Shown here piece by piece: positions 16,293 to 25,681 of a stretch of 53,040 nucleotides of DNA (positions are counted from its first letter, which is position 1; each line of letters opens with the position of its first letter). A program made the translations under genes and the position numbers. Origin of the DNA: Bacteroidales bacterium. GTDB lineage: Bacteria > Bacteroidota > Bacteroidia > Bacteroidales > WCHB1-69. Below the pieces are notes generated by a model. That model did no database searches. It was not told where the DNA came from and was given only the letters and a program-made list of their open reading frames with translations. Where the stretch lies: contig JAFYNM010000022.1 of NCBI GenBank assembly GCA_017549765.1, positions 1 to 53,040 of the forward strand. Reading direction: 5' to 3'.

Positions 16293-16937
16293 TTACCGCA
16301 TATCGTTCACCTCCACACCTGGGTATTTGCTCTTGTTGAAGGTGAACGTCTCGTCCGACAGCGTCACGTTGCTTTTGAACTGTTCTATGTGGTAAGTATA
16401 AATGGTATTGTCTTTCTCGTATATGGCTATTTTGTTGATGGTCAATGCGTTCTTGTTGATAAATAGACGGATGCGATAATAAGACTGGCTGTATTTCGGG
16501 GTCAGGTCAACCAGAGAGATTGCCTGACCGTTGGAGAACTCGTCACGGATGAATTTGGCGCGGAAATGCTTTTCCCAGTTTTTGAGCAGCAACCGGGGAT
16601 TCATCATATTGTCATCATCTTCAGGGTCATACTCGTAGATGGAGACTTCGTTTGTGGCTTTTTGGTAGTTCCACAAAGAGACGCCGTCGCAAAAGAAAGT
16701 CTGGCCGTCATAGGAGGTCTGGTATTTGTTGCCCTTCAAGTAGAAGTTGCCTTGGGTGGTTCCCAGCGTTTTGGAATCTTTGCTCGTGACCAGGGTGTAG
16801 TGGAACTGCATGGAAGTGTATTCTTGATATTTTTTTGACACTTTATTCAGTAGTTCGGTAGCGCCCCCGTCCGTATTTTGTGCACCCAAGGTGACGACGG
16901 TGAGGAAACTTATGGCGAGAAACAGGATTTTCTTCAT
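16293..16937 (-). CDS. LolA-like outer-membrane lipoprotein carrier
   Basis: A 214-residue protein with a signal peptide (1-19, TLGA-QN) and a LolA-type beta fold: alternating strands with FHYTLVTSKDSKTLGTTQGNF (about 45-65), GQTFFCDGVSLWNYQKATNEV and a C-terminal TFTFNKSKYPGVEVNDMR, the usual ending of Bacteroidota LolA proteins. It should bind lipoprotein acyl chains in the periplasm or a related hydrophobic ligand. It lies 64 bases downstream of ftsK, an arrangement common in the phylum, and has no visible promoter of its own. Confidence 0.82.
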   Translation of the reverse strand: MKKILFLAISFLTVVTLGAQNTDGGATELLNKVSKKYQEYTSMQFHYTLVTSKDSKTLGTTQGNFYLKGNKYQTSYDGQTFFCDGVSLWNYQKATNEVSIYEYDPEDDDNMMNPRLLLKNWEKHFRAKFIRDEFSNGQAISLVDLTPKYSQSYYRIRLFINKNALTINKIAIYEKDNTIYTYHIEQFKSNVTLSDETFTFNKSKYPGVEVNDMR

Positions 16938-17001
16938 GAGGATGTGATTTTAACAGAAAAAAGAACGGAGTAATAGACGAGTTTATTATACAAAGGTTAA
17001 A

Positions 17002-19608
17002 TTATAGCATTCCTTTGGACTCCAGCAATTCCCTGAGTTGCATATCTGTCTTGATAAGCACCTCGCGGGGTTTGCTGCCGTTGGCCTGGCCCACGACGCC
17101 GAATTCGCAGAGCTGGTCCATGATGCGTCCGGCGCGGTTGTAGCCCAGTTTCATCCGGCGTTGGATGAAGCTGGTGGAGCCTTGCTGGGTCTGGACAATC
17201 AACGTGGCGGCGTCCACGAACAAAGGATCGATGGCGTCGGAGGTGGTGTCGTCAGGATCCTCGAAGAAGTCCTCTTTGCCTTTGTCGGGCACGTCGGGCA
17301 AAACGTAGGGCTCGAGCAATGGGCTCAACTCGCTCTTGGCCTCGATATGGTTGACGATGCGTTCCACCTCGGGCGTGTCCACGAAGGCGCACTGCACGCG
17401 GATGAGGTCGCTGCCGGTGGTGATGAGCATGTCGCCCTTGCCGATGAGCTGGTCAGCGCCGCTGGCATCGAGGATGGTGCGGGAGTCGATCTTGGAGGCC
17501 ACGCGGAAGGCCATTCTAGAGGGGAAGTTGGCCTTGATGCTACCGGTGATGATGTTGACAGACGGACGCTGGGTGGCGATGACGAGGTGTATGCCGATGG
17601 CACGGGCCAGCTGGGCCAGTCGTGCGAGCGGGGTCTCCACCTCGCGTCCCGCCGTCATGATCAGATCACCGAACTCGTCGATGATGAGGACGATATAGGG
17701 CAGATAACGGTGCCCCATGGCCGGCGAGAGCTGGCGGGAGCAGAACTTCTCGTTGTACTCCTTGATGTTGCGCATCTTGGCGGCCTTCAGCAGGTCGTAG
17801 CGCTGGTCCATCTCCGCACAGAGAGAGTTCAGGGTGCGGACCACCTTCTGCGTGTCGGTGACAATCGGTTCGTCTTGGTCGGGCAGCTCCGCCAGATAGT
17901 AGTTCTGGATGGCAGAGTAGAGGGTGAACTCCACCTTCTTGGGATCTATCAGCACCAACTTCATCTCTGACGGATGCTTGGTGTAGAGCAAGGAGGTGAT
18001 GATGGCGTTCAGACCCACGGATTTACCCTGTCCGGTGGCGCCGGCAACCAGCAGGTGCGGCATCTTGGCCAAGTCCACGACAAAAGCCTCGTTGCTGATG
18101 GTCTTGCCCAGACCGATGGGCAGCGAGTATTTGTTGTTCTTGAACTTGTCGGACTCGATGATCTCCTTCATGGAGACGATGTTGGCATTCTTGTTCGGCA
18201 CTTCGATACCGATGGTGCCGCGTCCCGGGATCGGGGCGATGATACGGATGCCCAACGCCGCCAAGCTGAGGGCGATGTCGTCCTCCAGATTCTTGATCTT
18301 GCTGATGCGCACACCCTCTTCCGGCACGATCTCATAAAGCGTGACGGTCGGACCCACCGTGGCGGTGATGCGCTTGATGGGGATGCCGAAACTCTTCAAG
18401 GTGTTCTCGATACGATGCTTGTTTTCCAAAAGCTCTTTCTTGATGTTCTCTTGGGTCGTCTCGGAAGTTTCGTGTTCATCCAACAAATCTGTGGAAGGGA
18501 ACTCGTAGGTGGAGAGCTCTTTGTGCGGATCATAAGGTTCCAAGTCCTTGAGCTGTTCCAGTGAGGTGACGGGCTCTTCAGCGACCTCTTCACCCTCTGG
18601 CTCGAAGTTTTTCTCTTCGGGGACGGGGGCTGTCACCACTTCAAAGGGCACGTCATCCATGTCGATGGTTTTGACGGAAGGCTCTGCAGCTGTGACGGGC
18701 TGTTCCTTTTCCTTCTCTGCTTGAGAAGTTTCAAAGGTGTAGGTGTTCTTGCCTAGATATTCGTTGGTGAAAACATGGTGGTCGGAGATGTAGGGGTCGT
18801 CGAGATCTTGGTGGACCGTGTCGGTGTCATCCTCTGCGATGATGTCTTTGTCCTTTCCTCTCTTGCGCTCTTTGGGTTCTTTTCCGTTTTCAGCCCGTTT
18901 TTCGTCAATCTTGGCTCCGATGTTCTGGCAGAACTCACTGATTTGCACGTTGTAGAAGAGCACGATGATCAAGATGAACAGGGCGAGCATGATGAAGGCG
19001 GCCACGAGTTTGCCTAAGGAGAGTAGGCCAGAGGAGATGTAGCTGCCAAAATAGCCATAGATGAAGTTGCTTTCGGGATTCTTGATGATCATGCCGAACA
19101 GGATGGAGAACCAAGCCATGGAGATGATCACATTGGCCGTGGTCTTGAAGAGGGGCAGAAGCTCTTTGTTGAACATCACCTTGAAGCCATAGAGGAAGAT
19201 CAGGAAAGGAAAACCGATGGCGGCAATGCCGAAGGTGTACTCCACAAGACCTACAGACAGGTATGATCCGACACTTCGGGCAATGTTGGGGGAGGTGTCG
19301 GAGGTGCCGTGCACGTAGGAGATGTTCTGTAGAGGATCGAAATAGAACCAGAGGATGGAGATGAACAACAAAAGTCCGAACAGGATAAGCATGGCACCAT
19401 AAAACTGGATCATCTTCTCGGAGGAGATGAACTTCCAGAACCCGGAGTCCGACTTCTTCTTGCTGGACTTCGGTTTGGGACTGCTCTTGCCGGATTTTCC
19501 GGAGGCTCGCTCTTTCGCCTTGGCAAATTTCTGTAAGTTGCGCGTGTTCTTAGACTTTTTCCGCTTTGTGGTCTTGGTTGTGGTGACGGTCTGATAGGTG
19601 ACTTTCAT
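17002..19608 (-). CDS. ftsK: DNA translocase FtsK
   Basis: This 868-residue protein pumps chromosome dimers at the septum and links XerCD resolution to division. It has a basic N-terminus (about 1-60), four membrane helices (about 68-210), a charged acidic linker (about 235-400) and the motor. The Walker A block GATGQGKSVG lies near 521-531 and the Walker B block LIIDEFGD near 637-645. The ATPASE core also has ATQRPSVNIITGSIKANFPSR. The last 70 residues (ATLIVQTQQGSTSFIQRRMKLGYNRAGRIMDQL region) form the winged-helix gamma domain that reads KOPS sites. Confidence 0.96.
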   Translation of the reverse strand: MKVTYQTVTTTKTTKRKKSKNTRNLQKFAKAKERASGKSGKSSPKPKSSKKKSDSGFWKFISSEKMIQFYGAMLILFGLLLFISILWFYFDPLQNISYVHGTSDTSPNIARSVGSYLSVGLVEYTFGIAAIGFPFLIFLYGFKVMFNKELLPLFKTTANVIISMAWFSILFGMIIKNPESNFIYGYFGSYISSGLLSLGKLVAAFIMLALFILIIVLFYNVQISEFCQNIGAKIDEKRAENGKEPKERKRGKDKDIIAEDDTDTVHQDLDDPYISDHHVFTNEYLGKNTYTFETSQAEKEKEQPVTAAEPSVKTIDMDDVPFEVVTAPVPEEKNFEPEGEEVAEEPVTSLEQLKDLEPYDPHKELSTYEFPSTDLLDEHETSETTQENIKKELLENKHRIENTLKSFGIPIKRITATVGPTVTLYEIVPEEGVRISKIKNLEDDIALSLAALGIRIIAPIPGRGTIGIEVPNKNANIVSMKEIIESDKFKNNKYSLPIGLGKTISNEAFVVDLAKMPHLLVAGATGQGKSVGLNAIITSLLYTKHPSEMKLVLIDPKKVEFTLYSAIQNYYLAELPDQDEPIVTDTQKVVRTLNSLCAEMDQRYDLLKAAKMRNIKEYNEKFCSRQLSPAMGHRYLPYIVLIIDEFGDLIMTAGREVETPLARLAQLARAIGIHLVIATQRPSVNIITGSIKANFPSRMAFRVASKIDSRTILDASGADQLIGKGDMLITTGSDLIRVQCAFVDTPEVERIVNHIEAKSELSPLLEPYVLPDVPDKGKEDFFEDPDDTTSDAIDPLFVDAATLIVQTQQGSTSFIQRRMKLGYNRAGRIMDQLCEFGVVGQANGSKPREVLIKTDMQLRELLESKGML

Positions 19609-19652
19609 ATAGGCAATGGTCGCTTTTTCTGATGTATTCTTACTAAAGGTTA

Positions 19653-19660
19653 CAAAAATA
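19653..19660 (-). promoter_or_regulatory. Bacteroidota -7 element for ftsK
   Basis: The minus strand reads TATTTTTG (TAnnTTTG), 44 bases before the ftsK ATG. Confidence 0.65.
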
Positions 19661-19754
19661 CTATATTTATACTCTTTACTATATTTTTTTCATAAAGAAT
19701 TTCAACAATGATTTGTTAGAAAAAAACAGGGTCTTCTGAGGGTGATTCAGGCAT

Positions 19755-19791
19755 AAAAAAAAACAGCGTGAAGCACGGGCCTCACGCTGTT
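19755..19791 (-). terminator. terminator downstream of the PpiD-like gene
   Basis: A 10-bp stem (19762-19771 with 19782-19791) is followed on minus by seven T. It lies 22 bases past the stop of the foldase gene. Confidence 0.85.
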
Positions 19792-19812
19792 CTTTATAGG
19801 GATCAGAAACGA

Positions 19813-21972
19813 TTAGTTCTGATAGAAACGGCTTCTGTTGTCGAGCAGTTTGGTGTTTTTGAGCAGATTGTTCAAGATGGTCATCTCGTTACGTTCTCTG
19901 CCCACAACCAGGTTGCGCAGGAAGTTCTTCTCCATGTTGAGCTCGTCGGTGGTAGTGCCTTTGTTGACCTCTTTCACGTTGACCACATAGACCATGTTGT
20001 TGCCTTCAATGGCTGTCGGTTTGTTGGTCGGGAGGGAGAAAATCTTGCCGATGGCTTTGCCTTCCACGCCGTAGTTCTGATACATGTCGCCGGCGAAAAC
20101 GAGGCGGACGCTGTCGCGAACTTGGGTGTTGTAGGTAGTGGCCAGGGTCTCCATGTTGGAGGAGGCCAGGTCTTTGTTGATCTTCTCGGCGATGGCGGTG
20201 TTTCTCTTCCCTGCGGAGAGCATGTTCTCGATGTCGGCCTTGACTTCGTCCAGTTTTTGGACACCCGTTTTGCGGATCTTGTCAACGGAAGCGACGGCGA
20301 AGAACATCTTCTCCACGTTGATGACGTCGGAAATGTCGTCTTTCTTGACATCATCGGAGAATGCCCAGGAGACGATGTCACGGCAGTTGGGCAGTTGGCC
20401 GATGGTGGCAGACATGGAAGGCACGGAGGTGCCCTTCACGGTCTGGATACCTTTCTCAGCAGCCTTGGAGATCAGCTCGTCGGCATTGTTGATGGAGGCG
20501 GCGAACTCGGTAGCCTGAGCCTTGATCTGGCTGACGGTAGCGTCGGAGGCAACGATCGGATAGTCGAAGAGGACGAACTGACGTTTGCTGACAGGCTGGG
20601 TGCGGTCCAGCACTTGGAGCACGAGGTATCCGCCTTGGGCCTTGTAGACATAGACACCGCCGTTGGGGGTGCCCAGCAGTCCGTTGTAGAGTTCCACGAT
20701 GGTGCCGCGCTCGGGCAGCCAGAGGGTGGAGTCGGTGCGCTCGGCTGCACCGAAGTCGCGTTGCAGAGAGAAGATGTCATTCTGGTTGGTGGTGATGACG
20801 TTCTTCAGACTGTCGGCCAATGCGGCAGCCTCTTTGCGGGTGCGGGTGACGTTCTGGTTCTGGGCGTTCTTGTACGGAAGCTCGATGAGGGCCACTTGTA
20901 CGGAGTCAGGACGCTCGGCAGCACCGAACACCTTGCCGAAGTACCATCTGGAGTTTTCATATTCGAACGGCTCGATGAAGGAGCCGACGGGCGTAGCCTT
21001 GAACAAGATGCTGTCCAGACCTTGCAATACGATGTCTTCCTCTTTGAAATAGGTGCTGTCCAAAGCACGGTTTTTCTCAGCAGTGAAGGCAGCGATGTCG
21101 GAAGTGGAGAACTTCTCAAAGTCGGCGCGTACACTGTCCTCGATAGCCTTCAGGTCAGCGGCAGAGGGGTTGATGGGGAAGATGGCCACGTTGATGTCGC
21201 GGTTCTGTTCGGAGATGTTGAACAACTCTTTTTTATGCTTGTTGTAGAAATCCTTGATCTCCTGGTCGGAAACCGTGGCGGTGATGTCTTTGAAAGCGGG
21301 AGCCTCGGGGCTGACGGTCATCAAGGACACCATGGCGGTCTTGTTGTCTTCACCCAGCTTCTTAGCCAAAGGATCGGAGAAGTAGAGGGAGTTCTGGGCC
21401 AAGGCAAGATAGCGGTTGGACTTCTCGCCCAGAGCGGCGTATCTGACGATGGCCAGATAGGCGTTGTAGAGCTCCTTGCCCTGCTCATTCTTGCCGTATT
21501 CTTCAATGTTGGAAAGAATAGACATGGTCTGCTCCGGTCCGACTTGCTCGGCCAATGCTTGGGCAAATTGCATCATATATTGGTTGGGTTGTTGCGTGTT
21601 GAGACTGGCCAACATCTCGGCTTTGAGATCTTCCACCATGTCGGCACTGTAAGAGAGACCCAAAGCAGCGAGCTGTTTGTCGAGAATCTTTTCTTGCATC
21701 AGTGATCTCCAAGTGGTCTCGTGAATCTGGGCGGTCTCGTTCTCGTCGAAGGAGGACTTTTTCTGGAGGAGTCTGAAGAGCGCAGTGGTCTGTTCATACA
21801 GCGTCCGGTACTCCTGATCCACGCTTTTACCGTCAATCTTGGCCATCACATTTTTATTGGAGAAAGTACGTGTAACCTGGGAGAGGTCACCCAAGATAAA
21901 AGCAAGAAGTGCTATACCGATGATGATCATCAAGGCTACACCGTGTTTTCTTATTGAGCCAATTGCTGCCAT
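19813..21972 (-). CDS. PpiD/SurA-like membrane-anchored peptidyl-prolyl isomerase
   Basis: The 719-residue protein has one N-terminal membrane helix (about 12-28, GVALMIIIGIALLAFILGD), then a SurA_N-type chaperone region (about 40-240, with FDENETAQIHETTWRSLMQEKIL) and a central parvulin-type domain (about 340-470, including TDSTLWLPERGTIVELYNG). A further helical chaperone segment follows. It should help fold outer-membrane proteins in the periplasm. PpiD-like proteins of this size following rplY are common in the phylum. The gap to rplY is 48 bases without a promoter motif, so the two form an operon. Confidence 0.87.
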   Translation of the reverse strand: MAAIGSIRKHGVALMIIIGIALLAFILGDLSQVTRTFSNKNVMAKIDGKSVDQEYRTLYEQTTALFRLLQKKSSFDENETAQIHETTWRSLMQEKILDKQLAALGLSYSADMVEDLKAEMLASLNTQQPNQYMMQFAQALAEQVGPEQTMSILSNIEEYGKNEQGKELYNAYLAIVRYAALGEKSNRYLALAQNSLYFSDPLAKKLGEDNKTAMVSLMTVSPEAPAFKDITATVSDQEIKDFYNKHKKELFNISEQNRDINVAIFPINPSAADLKAIEDSVRADFEKFSTSDIAAFTAEKNRALDSTYFKEEDIVLQGLDSILFKATPVGSFIEPFEYENSRWYFGKVFGAAERPDSVQVALIELPYKNAQNQNVTRTRKEAAALADSLKNVITTNQNDIFSLQRDFGAAERTDSTLWLPERGTIVELYNGLLGTPNGGVYVYKAQGGYLVLQVLDRTQPVSKRQFVLFDYPIVASDATVSQIKAQATEFAASINNADELISKAAEKGIQTVKGTSVPSMSATIGQLPNCRDIVSWAFSDDVKKDDISDVINVEKMFFAVASVDKIRKTGVQKLDEVKADIENMLSAGKRNTAIAEKINKDLASSNMETLATTYNTQVRDSVRLVFAGDMYQNYGVEGKAIGKIFSLPTNKPTAIEGNNMVYVVNVKEVNKGTTTDELNMEKNFLRNLVVGRERNEMTILNNLLKNTKLLDNRSRFYQN

Positions 21973-22020
21973 ATTGATAATGTTTAGAGTTTTATACTAA
22001 ATGATTAATTGATGGAGAGA

Positions 22021-22623
22021 TTAAGCCTCTGCCTCGGCGGATTCTTCACCTTCGCCCTCGCCTTCGGTGGCGGCTACGGCATTACGTGTCGGGTTGACGA
22101 TCACGATCACCTTGTTGGGGTTGTCCACGATGGTGAGGTTATCCACGGAGAGGTCGCCGACCTTGATGAATTGGTTGATGTCCAAATTGGAGATGTCAGC
22201 GGTGATGTCTTCCGGGATGTTCTCGAGCAGACCGCGAACTTTGATCTTACGAACTCTTTTCTTCAGGGAACCACCCTTCAAAACGCCAGGGGAGGTGCCG
22301 GCCACCTTGAACGGGATCTCGATGGTGATGGGCTTGCCGTCAACCACTTCGAGGAAGTCCACATGCAATAACTTATCGGTGATGGGATGGAATTGCGCGT
22401 CTTGAACAATCGCTTTCGTCACTTGGCCGTTCAGGTCCAACTCTACGTAGTTGACCTCAGGGGTGTAGAGCAGTTTGGTGAATTGTTTCTCCTCCACGAG
22501 GAAGAGTTTCTGCTCTTTTCCGCCATAAATGACGCAAGGTACCATACCTTGTCTGCGTTGTGCCTTTGCATCTTTTTTCCCTACGTTCTCTCTCGGAGAA
22601 CCGCTAATAGATACTGATTTCAT
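22021..22623 (-). CDS. rplY: 50S ribosomal protein L25 (long CTC form)
   Basis: The 200-residue product is the long, two-domain form of L25 that binds 5S rRNA. The N-terminal part (MKSVSISGSPRENVGKKDAK, then GMVPCVIYGG) and the middle (HVDFLEV, VPFKVAGTSPGVLKGG-like segments) fit the family. The C-terminal tail is low-complexity Glu/Ala. It shares a divergent promoter region with pfkA. Confidence 0.95.
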   Translation of the reverse strand: MKSVSISGSPRENVGKKDAKAQRRQGMVPCVIYGGKEQKLFLVEEKQFTKLLYTPEVNYVELDLNGQVTKAIVQDAQFHPITDKLLHVDFLEVVDGKPITIEIPFKVAGTSPGVLKGGSLKKRVRKIKVRGLLENIPEDITADISNLDINQFIKVGDLSVDNLTIVDNPNKVIVIVNPTRNAVAATEGEGEGEESAEAEA

Positions 22624-22676
22624 TGTTTTAACTTTTTAAATTAATGAATATAAATTAAGTGAATAAAAAACGGCGG

Positions 22677-22684
22677 CAAAAGTA
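22677..22684 (-). promoter_or_regulatory. Bacteroidota -7 element for rplY
   Basis: The minus strand reads TACTTTTG (TAnnTTTG), 53 bases before the rplY ATG. It lies 12 bases from the oppositely oriented pfkA element. Confidence 0.7.
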
Positions 22685-22696
22685 CAAAAAAATATT

Positions 22697-22704
22697 TATT
22701 TTTG
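22697..22704 (+). promoter_or_regulatory. Bacteroidota -7 element for pfkA
   Basis: TATTTTTG (TAnnTTTG) lies 19 bases before the pfkA ATG. Confidence 0.7.
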
Positions 22705-22723
22705 CGCTTTAAAAAAGTAGGTT

Positions 22724-23833
22724 ATGAGTCGTAAAATATTAGTGGCCACAGGTGGCGGTGACTGCCCCGGTCTGAACGCCGTGATTCGCGGTATTGTGAA
22801 AAGAGCCATGATGGAGCCCGAAGAGTGGGAAATCTATGGCTGTATTGAGTCTTTCAACGGCATCTTGCGTGACGAAGTCGAGCTGATGCGCCTGACCGAG
22901 CGGCGTGTCTCCGGACTGCATGTCAAGGGCGGCACCATCATCAAGACGACCAACAAGGGAGGCCCCTTCCGCTTCCCTGTCCGCCAGCCCGACGGTACCT
23001 GGAAGACCGAAGACCGCTCCCAGCTGATGAAACAACGGCTGGAAGAGATGGGCTTCGAAGCTATCATCAACATCGGTGGCGACGGCTCCCAGGGCATCTC
23101 CATGCAGCTGGCCAACATCGGCATCAACGTGGTGGGCGTGCCCAAGACAATCGACAACGACCTCTCATCCACCGACTTCACCTTCGGCTTCCAGACGGCG
23201 GTCCAGATTGCGACGGAGGCGTTTGACAAGTTGGTGACGACGGCAGACAGCCATAACCGCGTCTTCATCATGGAGGTGATGGGGCGCGATGCCGGCTGGA
23301 TAGCCCTTCACACGGCCTTGGCCGGTGGCGCTGACGTCTGCATCATCCCCGAGATTCCCTACGATCCCGTCAACATAGCCAAGAAGATTGAGACCCGCTA
23401 CCTCAACGGCATGGGCTTCTGCAATATCGTCATCGCGGAGGGTGCCAAGAAGGCCGATGGCCAGGTGACGGGCGCGGCTCCCACCGCCGTGGGTGACGAA
23501 CATATCAAACTGGGCGGCGTGGGCGACGTGCTCCGCCAAGAGCTTATCAACCTGGGCGTGGAACACGACATCCGCGTGACCGTGCTGGGACACCTCCAGC
23601 GCGGCGGCACCCCCGTGGCCTATGACCGCATCCTCGCCACCGAGTTCGGCGTCAAGGCCTTTGAACTCGTCAAGGAGAAGAAGTACGGCAACCTGGTCGT
23701 CTATCGCCACCCCGACATTACCTACGTGCCCATCGAGGAGGCCATCCGCAGCCCGCACCTGGTGCAGCCCGACAAGGACTACCTCGTGCACGCAGCCAAG
23801 GGAATCGGCATCTGCTTTGGGGATGAAGATTAG
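22724..23833 (+). CDS. pfkA: 6-phosphofructokinase (group III type)
   Basis: Phosphorylates fructose 6-phosphate in glycolysis. The 369-residue product has GGGDCPGLN at 10-18, NIGGDGSQ at 116-123, VPKTIDND at 139-146 and a GHLQRGGTP segment near 292-300. The Gly in GGDGS usually marks ATP users, while the Lys in PKTIDND is shared with pyrophosphate-dependent enzymes. This Gly/Lys pair is the pattern of the group III ATP enzymes of actinomycetes, so ATP is the likelier donor. It heads a plus-strand run with small lipoproteins and a sirtuin. Confidence 0.93.
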   Translation: MSRKILVATGGGDCPGLNAVIRGIVKRAMMEPEEWEIYGCIESFNGILRDEVELMRLTERRVSGLHVKGGTIIKTTNKGGPFRFPVRQPDGTWKTEDRSQLMKQRLEEMGFEAIINIGGDGSQGISMQLANIGINVVGVPKTIDNDLSSTDFTFGFQTAVQIATEAFDKLVTTADSHNRVFIMEVMGRDAGWIALHTALAGGADVCIIPEIPYDPVNIAKKIETRYLNGMGFCNIVIAEGAKKADGQVTGAAPTAVGDEHIKLGGVGDVLRQELINLGVEHDIRVTVLGHLQRGGTPVAYDRILATEFGVKAFELVKEKKYGNLVVYRHPDITYVPIEEAIRSPHLVQPDKDYLVHAAKGIGICFGDED

Positions 23834-23868
23834 TGAAGGATAGTCCATTTTTTTAATAACTTGCCGCT

Positions 23869-24480
23869 ATGAAAAAATACCTTTTGTTAACGGTCCTGGC
23901 TTTTGCGTTGATGTTGTCCGCGTGCAATCGCCACGAAGGTTGTGAGGATCTTGTCGGATACGAGTGGCTCCTGCCCAAAACACTCAACCAATATCTGCCA
24001 TACACGATGGGGCAGAGAGTCTCTTTTGTGAACGAGACGATGGACTCCCCAGCGGATACGCTAGTGTATGAGGTCAGCGAGGTCTTTTTGCTTGAATATG
24101 ACACCGCTTATTCCTCCTATCACTGGAATCCCTGTTATCCCACGGGCCTTTTGCCTGATTATTTTGTTGCATTGAAGCGCGTCTCCGAACAAAATGAACT
24201 TGACGTGCCAAAACATCTGCGCTTGGTATTTTCGGGAAGCGCAGGAGGTGATGATGGACAAAATGTTGACGTCCAATTCTTTGTTGTGGCTGATTTTGAC
24301 CATCGTCAGTGCATATTGTCCTCTACAAGCTACAATGGTGATATCTCAAACATGGGGAACGAGATCTTGCTGGATTCAGATGATTATGACGAAATGTCAC
24401 ATGCTCATATTTTGAAAGGAAAGGGGTTGACAGGCTTCGTTGTCAAAAATGGCAATGTTACTTGGTCGTTGGTGGAGTAG
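23869..24480 (+). CDS. lipoprotein of unknown function
   Basis: The 203-residue product has a lipoprotein signal (MKKYLLLTVLAFALMLSAC, C19), so it should be anchored in the outer or inner membrane. The mature part is acidic with many aromatics (GYEWLLPKTLNQYLPY) and a C-terminal region ending NGNVTWSLVE. I recognise no domain. It follows pfkA by 35 bases and precedes the sirtuin by 42, possibly one operon. It resembles no obvious partner of either. Confidence 0.7.
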   Translation: MKKYLLLTVLAFALMLSACNRHEGCEDLVGYEWLLPKTLNQYLPYTMGQRVSFVNETMDSPADTLVYEVSEVFLLEYDTAYSSYHWNPCYPTGLLPDYFVALKRVSEQNELDVPKHLRLVFSGSAGGDDGQNVDVQFFVVADFDHRQCILSSTSYNGDISNMGNEILLDSDDYDEMSHAHILKGKGLTGFVVKNGNVTWSLVE

Positions 24481-24522
24481 AGGGGGTTGTTTTCTTACTA
24501 AGTTAATGAAAATCAATAGGAT

Positions 24523-25206
24523 ATGAAAAAGAAAATAGTGGTATTGTCGGGTGCGGGCATCAGTGCCGAGAGTGGCATCAGCACCTTCCGCGACAGTGAC
24601 GGTCTGTGGGAAAACTATGACGTTCAGGAGGTGGCCTCCATCGATGGTTGGTACCGGAATCCTGATCTGATGACGAAGTTCTACAATGAGCGCCGAGCCC
24701 AGCTGGAACACACCCAGCCCAATGAGGCGCATAAGCTGGTCGCGGCTTTGGAAGAGTATTTCAACGTCGTCGTGGTGACGCAGAATATCGACGACCTGCA
24801 CGAGCGCGGTGGCTCCCATCATATCATTCACCTGCACGGCGAAGCCACTAAGGCATGCAGCGAGAATGGGAAGAAATATGTCCAGGACATCGGCTATCGT
24901 CCTATCGCCAATGACGAAAAGGCACCCGATGGAGCCCGTCTCCGTCCCTTTATCGTCTGGTTTGGCGAGGCGGTGCCCATGATGGATGCCGCGGTGCGCG
25001 AGATAGAAAACGCCGACATCGTTATCATCGTCGGAACATCCCTCAACGTCTATCCCGCCGCCGGCTTGCTCTATTATGCCCCCACCAATGCCGAGATTTA
25101 TGTCATCGACCCGAAAGAGGTGCAGCCCATATCCCGCAACGTGCATTTTATCAAGGAGAAAGCGACTGTAGGCATGCGAAAGCTTTTTGATGAGTTAACC
25201 AAATAA
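24523..25206 (+). CDS. cobB: Sir2-family NAD-dependent deacylase lacking zinc cysteines
   Basis: The 227-residue product has the sirtuin core: GAGISAESGISTFRD (10-24), TQNIDDLHERGG (86-97), the catalytic H105 in HLHGE, RPFIVWFGEAVP (141-152) and GTSLNVYPA. Y54 and R57 (FYNERR) match the pair that lets E. coli CobB and SIRT5 accept acidic acyl groups, so desuccinylase or demalonylase activity is plausible. The small domain between H105 and R141 has only one Cys (C112) where most sirtuins have two CxxC zinc pairs; the zinc site seems lost. Confidence 0.9.
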   Translation: MKKKIVVLSGAGISAESGISTFRDSDGLWENYDVQEVASIDGWYRNPDLMTKFYNERRAQLEHTQPNEAHKLVAALEEYFNVVVVTQNIDDLHERGGSHHIIHLHGEATKACSENGKKYVQDIGYRPIANDEKAPDGARLRPFIVWFGEAVPMMDAAVREIENADIVIIVGTSLNVYPAAGLLYYAPTNAEIYVIDPKEVQPISRNVHFIKEKATVGMRKLFDELTK

Positions 25207-25215
25207 TTGTCACCT

Positions 25216-25680
25216 ATGAAATCCTACAAAAGTGCATTGATACTCTTGATATCCATTGTCGCTTTCACCTGTGCCTCCTGCTTCCCGGAGGGAGGTAGCC
25301 TTATAGAACCCGACTACCGAATCGTGAACCTGTGGAGTGTCTCCCATGCCTACTGCGACCATGTGGAGGTGGATTCGACCACCTTTGATACCGATGATAT
25401 TTACTACCAAGGATTTATGCCTTCAACGCTCTATTATATCTATGCAGACCATGTGATGAATATCCACTGCTATTATCATGGCCAGATCCGGCAATCGACT
25501 TTCAGTACATGGGTTATCGACAAGTCGGAGAAGACCTTGGCCCTGGATTTCACTTTGCTGGGACGGCATTATGCTTTCACTGCCGACCTGCGGAAACTTA
25601 CCAAACGGGAGATGATCATAGAGTTTAACGATGAAGGTCATCAGTGGCGCTTGGTAATGAATGCACAAACCAGTTATTGA
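25216..25680 (+). CDS. small lipoprotein of unknown function
   Basis: I start at the ATG 25216 (MKSYKSALILL), just past the sirtuin stop, rather than at a TTG three codons upstream. The 154-residue product has a lipobox (FTCASC, Cys near 22). The mature part is beta-rich with DIYYQGFMPSTLYYIY and ends close to the next gene. No family recognised. Confidence 0.68.
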   Translation: MKSYKSALILLISIVAFTCASCFPEGGSLIEPDYRIVNLWSVSHAYCDHVEVDSTTFDTDDIYYQGFMPSTLYYIYADHVMNIHCYYHGQIRQSTFSTWVIDKSEKTLALDFTLLGRHYAFTADLRKLTKREMIIEFNDEGHQWRLVMNAQTSY

Positions 25681-25681
25681 T

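Noticed and set aside
19768-21705. A 645-codon plus-strand frame opposite the PpiD-like gene
   Set aside because: It lies antisense to a clear protein with signal-anchor and PPIase features, and its translation has biased, repetitive composition typical of a shadow frame.
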